Origin: Ischnura elegans
Lineage: Eukaryota; Arthropoda; Insecta; Odonata; Coenagrionidae
DNA length: 64,000 nucleotides
Reading direction: 5' to 3'
Assembly (NCBI RefSeq): GCF_921293095.1
Contig: NC_060247.1
Span: 108,643,111 to 108,707,110, forward strand
Shown here: in pieces, positions 59,054 to 64,000 of the stretch
Layout of the letters: each line of letters opens with the position of its first letter
Position numbering within the stretch: the first letter of the stretch is position 1
Position numbers and translations under genes: made by a program
Notes under the pieces: generated by a model
What the model was told of the DNA's origin: nothing
The model's input: only the letters and a program-made list of their open reading frames with translations
Database searches by the model: none

Positions 59054-59675
59054 CTGAAAAGTATTCAAAAGACAGTATGATATGAACACAACTACAGTAC
59101 ACATAATAGGGTATAATTGAAAAGAATTACCCTCTCCTAGCAATGGATTGGCTGTACAGCATTGTTTTGAGAATGAAGGATGAAAATTGCTTGGTTCACA
59201 CTTCAAAAAAGGACTTCTTATGGATAAAAGTGGTATAATTGCTCCAAAATGGAATCTGTAAACGCTCTGTCCACATAGTTTTTTCAAAATCTGAGGAAAA
59301 TTAACACCTAATGAGGCATTTCAGTGAAGCATTGTGCATGTAAGAAGCTACTTTCTAGACCCAATCAAAAACGCAGCTTTTCCAGAAATTAATAATGGGA
59401 AAAGAATAGTGTAGAAAAGTGGAAGACAAAAAAGGCCAAACTCACATAAATTGTGAGATACCTGGCTAGAGGGTTCATGTATTTGGGTCAAGGCACCACA
59501 CATTTCTTTGCAAACATAAATGCTTCTCAAAGGTTCTGATTTTAATTCATTCAAATAGCTAATGTGGCAGGATATGAGGTTTTTATTTTTATTCATTGCT
59601 CTGAAAAAATGTGGCATGAATGCAATTAGCCTGTCCAAAGGCAAGTATTTTCATTAAAAATTATTTTTAAATCAC

Positions 59676-59714
59676 CTCTACATATATTTCCTTCTTCTTG
59701 CTTTTATCAATAAT
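59676..59714 (-). CDS. Possible additional FAHD2 exon (39 bp)
   Basis: On the - strand a 13-codon segment (IIDKSKKKEIYVE) lies between an acceptor-like TTCCAG and a donor-like GTGATT. It joins the 59053 exon in phase 0, so the joint would read EIYVE then [10 protein letters not shown]. The position fits the linker just before the metal-binding EVE, but the residues do not resemble human FAHD2. Could be chance. Confidence 0.3.
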
Positions 59715-62664
59715 CTGGAACCAAAATTATGAAACTTCCTCATCTTTTCTTACGTTAGGCGAATAAGTTAGAAGATAATTGCTCGTAATAAAGAATGGCA
59801 TTGACTTAAAGAGGATTTCTTCAAGTCCATTCGCTGCGAGTTAAATATCATAATAAAGGTCACAGATACAAAGAGAGGTTTAGTAAGCAAATAAAACACC
59901 AAAACTTTACAGCAGCACTTGCAAAATAGTGACATCTCTAAAAGCAGTTGCAGAGTGGGAAGAAGAAGACAGGGTAAGCACATGACAATATGTAGGTCGT
60001 TCCACCTCAAATCAATAAACATTTGTCTCTTAGGGTCTCAGATTTTCATGACGTTTTCTGAATGTGTCTGTATTTCCCTAAAACTAAATACTCCAAATAC
60101 AAAAGCTCTGTGCTTTTGATGTGCAGTTTAATGTATCACATTTTTGCCAAAAAAAAAGTACTTCTACATTAAGTCACAACGAATAAGTGCCTAAAATTAT
60201 AGATCATGACAAGCACGGTTTAAAAGGATATTCTTTACATACTACAGCTTAATAATACAAGTATATGGATGTGATAACTAATCCAGATCATAGTAATATG
60301 ACCCATAGTTTCAATGATAATTCATCAATGCCACCAATATTTTTTATCCCCAATAATAACGATATGCTATAGACAAGCCATATGCACAAGCTGTACCGAT
60401 GATTTGGATCACACAACCAGCTTGCATGACTTATTTTTCAAGTTTACTATCCACATGTTGTAACAATGGGTCTGCCAAATAAATAATGACTGACCACAGT
60501 CCTAATTGACGACTGGCCCTTATAATGTCTATAACATTTACATAATTGACCAATTGGAGTCTAAAGAAAATCCATGGAAACTACCTAAAAGTGCAGCGGG
60601 AGCAATTCCACCACTCAGCAAAGTATGGGAAAAGTTTTACATCCGGTCCTGGGACCCATACAGCTGCCATTTAATGTTTGAAGAGACAATTTGTTAGAGG
60701 AGAAACACTATATGAATGATGTTACCACAATGGACTTAGGAGGCGGTGATTTCAGTCATCGATACATCAATATTTAAAATAATGAACACTGACTCCAGAC
60801 ATCAGAATTACCTCAAAATATCATAAAAAATTTTGGTATTCGCATTGTACAGGCACATGATAGAGCATACAATTATGACCGACCATTTATTTCCTCTCTT
60901 CAATGGCTATTGATATATTAATTACTCTACAAATGGTTTATTTTTTTTTCCGAGAATTTACATAAAATTTAACATTTTATCATTAGGCCCATCATCATTT
61001 TCACCTTAGGGGATAACTCAAGGAATGTCAATCACATCCCAGTTATGTTTATGCTAATACTTCACTGACAGGTACTTTAAATACCCATTAAAATAGTAAT
61101 TTCAGCTTTATAAAAATCTTGATCACAGCATAACAGTATACCCAAAAGAAATACCAGAGCATATTCCCACCCAACATCTGCCAGTACAGTACAATTCTTC
61201 GGAAGCTAAAAGCTCCACAGAAAAAAAAGTCCAATATCAAAGGGAGAACATGAAAATGCACTTACAAGAGTACAACAAGAATAATTCTTTAAAATACAAT
61301 AACTGACACATTTCCATAAATGGAGGACATTAGGGGAAACTAAAGTGCATATCTGAGGTAAGGATATGACGAGCAAGACAAAGATAATTGTAAAAATTAG
61401 AGGAAAAAGGCAGTAACATTATGTACTGGAGTGACAAGTTAAAACTCTAGGGAGAAAAAACTAGGGGGAGAAAAATCCTGAATTTAAAAGGTAGTGAAAG
61501 CAAAACAGATGTGGGGAATAATATGAAAAGATGCATGCACATCTAATCTTTCCTTTTTACGGTTACAACAATTAATTTGCTGCGTCACTCACAAACACAT
61601 TCAAAAGGTAGTCTGGATTTTTACTTTTAAATTTTTCTTTAAATAGAATTATCAAAACTTACTACAAGATTATATAGGGGCCAGGATATTTCCCTGTTGC
61701 AAACTGATGTTGATAAACCTCCTCTTTCACTGAAATAAAATAACACCAATTCATTTTCAGGAAAATCAATGTCCTGAAAATTAACTATAATGTTAATACT
61801 GTGATTGTTACCTTAAAAGTTCAACAGCTGAAACAAAGATTGTTTAGTGAGTGCATGCAATTTAAGCAATGTGTCACCACAAAGTACTTCTGCCATGTGG
61901 CTAGATAGCAGCACCTTAACATGGCCAAACCAATTTTCCATAGATAATATTACCATTTTGGCTTCCGATCAGAGAATTAGAAGCAGGAATTTTATGAAAA
62001 TGGAAGAAGATGAATTTCATGTACATATTGATAATTCGACTTTATTATTAAAATTTGGACTGCTGAACTGATCGAAGCTAAATAGTGGAAATTTCTGCCC
62101 CGATATCACAAATTTTATCTCTGGTTTTATAAATGATGATGAATATATTCAGATATAAAGCACATCCCTGACACTTGATCAAAGCTCCCACATCAGATTT
62201 AATGAATATTCAGTATGTATTCACTATTTTTGCCAAGGTGTTCCTAACATTCAATACATTTCTTATAGTGCACAAGATATGCTGGAAATACATTGAGAAA
62301 CATTTCTCTCGTATTTACCCCGAAATATACTCTACCTAGATTACTTCTTAGTTGGAAAGAAAAGTTTTTCCTTCTATCATCTCTAGGAGAGGTAAAAATA
62401 TATGATAATCAGTAACCTGATGTGTGATGTATCAATTTTAGCACATTAAATAAAGCTTTCTTGATGAAAGAGCACCCAGTTTCAGCAAGATCTTAACTAG
62501 GCTGTGACTCACTCTGGATGTTCCTCTTCACTTTCAAGTAAGTTGGTTTTCAAAGGAATCTTCACCTACTATGCAATGCTGTACTCTGTAAAAACACCCA
62601 AAGCTACAGGCAAACTACATACTAATCTCCCCTTTCCAAAAATTTTTATTGCACATCTTTAGGG
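59715..62664 (-). other. Upstream part of the FAHD2 locus, no exon recognised
   Basis: The - strand was searched for the N-terminal FAH blocks without success. This is either intron, with earlier exons beyond the window, or the exons are too short to see by eye. Confidence 0.35.
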
Positions 62665-62962
62665 CAGGGTCGCATATAGGAATTAAGGCTAGGAGGGGTT
62701 AAGGTGCAACTAATACCGGGGTGAGTGGGGTACGGAATATCCACCAGGATAAGTGGTAGGTGCGAGATTAATAAATTGCAGAATTTTAAAGATGAATGAT
62801 TCAAAATGGTGAGTTTTACGGCTTTCTGAGGGATATTTTATTAATCCTTACACTATTCTATTAGTAATATCAATCCAATTAAGTAAAATGGATTGAAATT
62901 AAAAATTTCTATGATCTCTGGGGGTGGTTTTATCCCCAAAAACCTCCCTTGCTGCGCCACTG
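62665..62962 (+). mobile_element. 298-bp hAT MITE with perfect 8-bp TSD
   Basis: The left end is CAGGGTCGCATATAGG; the right end, reverse-complemented, is CAGTGGCGCAGCAAGG. CTTTAGGG flanks both sides (62657-62664 and 62963-62970). Copies or relatives lie at 36504-36822 and 39690-40115. This copy defines the ends of the family. Confidence 0.88.
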
Positions 62963-62970
62963 CTTTAGGG

Positions 62971-64000
62971 AACTAGTAGTACCCAGTGCCACTCCCCAAC
63001 CATTTAACTCATACCTTAAGAAATTAACAGATAATTTTTCTTTTGCAACCATCTAAAATATAGTTAACGAGCCCAATCCCCATCCCACAAAAAAGTTTCA
63101 ATAGGGCACTGAGGTCCATCAACCTCCCCTCTTCCCCTATCACGTGGGCACCTTTCTATCATAACTTGATGCTTATTTTTCTTTAAAATTGCGATCGAAG
63201 AACGCAGGTTCAGAAATATTTAGCATTTAAACATTTTAGAAAATATACGCAGCTTATCCAAACCGTCGAGGCAAAAGTTATGACAAAAGATGTTAAAGGG
63301 TTAGAAAAATAATTCCATCTGTACTATTCTTACGAGAATCAAGTTTCGCAAATAAGTACTATTCGCTCACGGAAAAACTTTCAGGGAATGCACCTGCTTA
63401 CCAAGGCTACGCCCACGTGACGCTCCGCGGTTTTGCAAAACGCGGTAATAAGATTACAGCCAATTTCACACGACGCGATCGGTCTTCTCGACACAGTTCC
63501 GCGTGGTTTCACCGACAGAATTCTATGGGTTTTCCATTGATCCGTAAAATTTGTCACAATTGGGAAGACGTTCAAACTGAGCACCTTCTAACTAAGCCTT
63601 TTTTTCAGGTTTACGAGGAAAGTTCAACGACAGCCATGGCCCTTTATTTACCATATAAATAAAGATCGAGAAATTCCATTAAATTACGATTCATTCATAA
63701 TAGTCGTTCACACACAACCGAAATCGTACTTCAGCATACGAATTCAGTATATGGAAGGGAAAAAGAAGTTACGTCAAAAATAATCTTCCTTTTCGAGGCA
63801 TTCTCTCATTAGTTTTCAAATTAAAAAAAAACAATACAAATTTTAAAAAAAGGGTGAACAAGCAATTTACAAACAAGAACCATTAACATTAAAGTAAGTT
63901 GATTTGTGCTCGCAAGACACGGCGAAGTCATCCAGATCGCGTTTGTTGGTTTTCACATTTTATTTCATCTTTCATACATATTCAACGAAAATATGGTAGT
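62971..64000. other. Right edge of the window, nothing recognised
   Basis: Somewhat GC-richer around 63400-63500, with short open frames on both strands but no motif. A promoter or 5' exon of FAHD2 could lie here, but nothing supports it directly. Confidence 0.3.

Noticed and set aside
61663-61735. Open segment on - after TTTCAG considered as a FAHD2 exon
   Set aside because: The translation (VKEEVYQHQFATGKYPG) does not match any FAH block and ends at a stop next to the donor.

Overview
The window is eukaryotic and most likely from an arthropod, probably an insect. The genes have many introns with GT-AG junctions, the DNA is AT-rich, intron lengths run from under 100 bases to over 16 kb, and the mobile elements (hAT, mariner, pogo/Tigger, piggyBac-type, Penelope-like, LINE, tRNA-derived SINE) are typical of arthropods. 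The species cannot be named from the sequence alone.

Four protein-coding genes can be reconstructed exon by exon. A class II CPD DNA photolyase lies on + (3418-10358, 9 exons, about 507 aa, complete). The MICOS subunit Mic60/mitofilin lies on - (15750-47118, 14 exons, about 812 aa, complete apart from one doubtful exon junction). Mitochondrial ribosomal protein bL35m lies on + (47454-56825, 4 exons, 182 aa, complete). A fumarylacetoacetate hydrolase domain protein of FAHD2 type lies on - (3' exons from 57161 to 59053, perhaps one more at 59676-59714). Its 5' exons were not found.

Gene layout: photolyase and Mic60 converge across about 5.4 kb of repeat-rich DNA. Mic60 and bL35m are head to head, with start codons 335 bases apart, which suggests one bidirectional promoter for two nuclear genes of mitochondrial proteins. 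bL35m and FAHD2 converge with 335 bases between their stop codons. Three of the four genes encode mitochondrial or probably mitochondrial proteins.

Most of the remaining DNA is mobile elements, many with intact target-site duplications. Two are nested in Mic60 introns. In intron 6 (29172-45308) a TA-flanked MITE contains a pogo/Tigger element with an uninterrupted 532-codon transposase. That element is split by an insertion of about 11 kb bounded by inverted ends, which carries two satellite arrays in opposite orientation (a homogeneous 17-copy array of 114 bp and a diverged 8-copy array) plus LINE and hAT-type fragments. In intron 11 a dead mariner contains a dead hAT, which contains a TTAA-flanked MITE. 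Two hAT-type elements of 1.7-1.8 kb lie in opposite orientation, one in Mic60 intron 9 and one in bL35m intron 3, each with a perfect 8-bp target duplication. The most unusual object is the 11-kb inverted-satellite (foldback-like) insertion. No bacterial features, CRISPR array or stand-alone tRNA/rRNA genes were seen.
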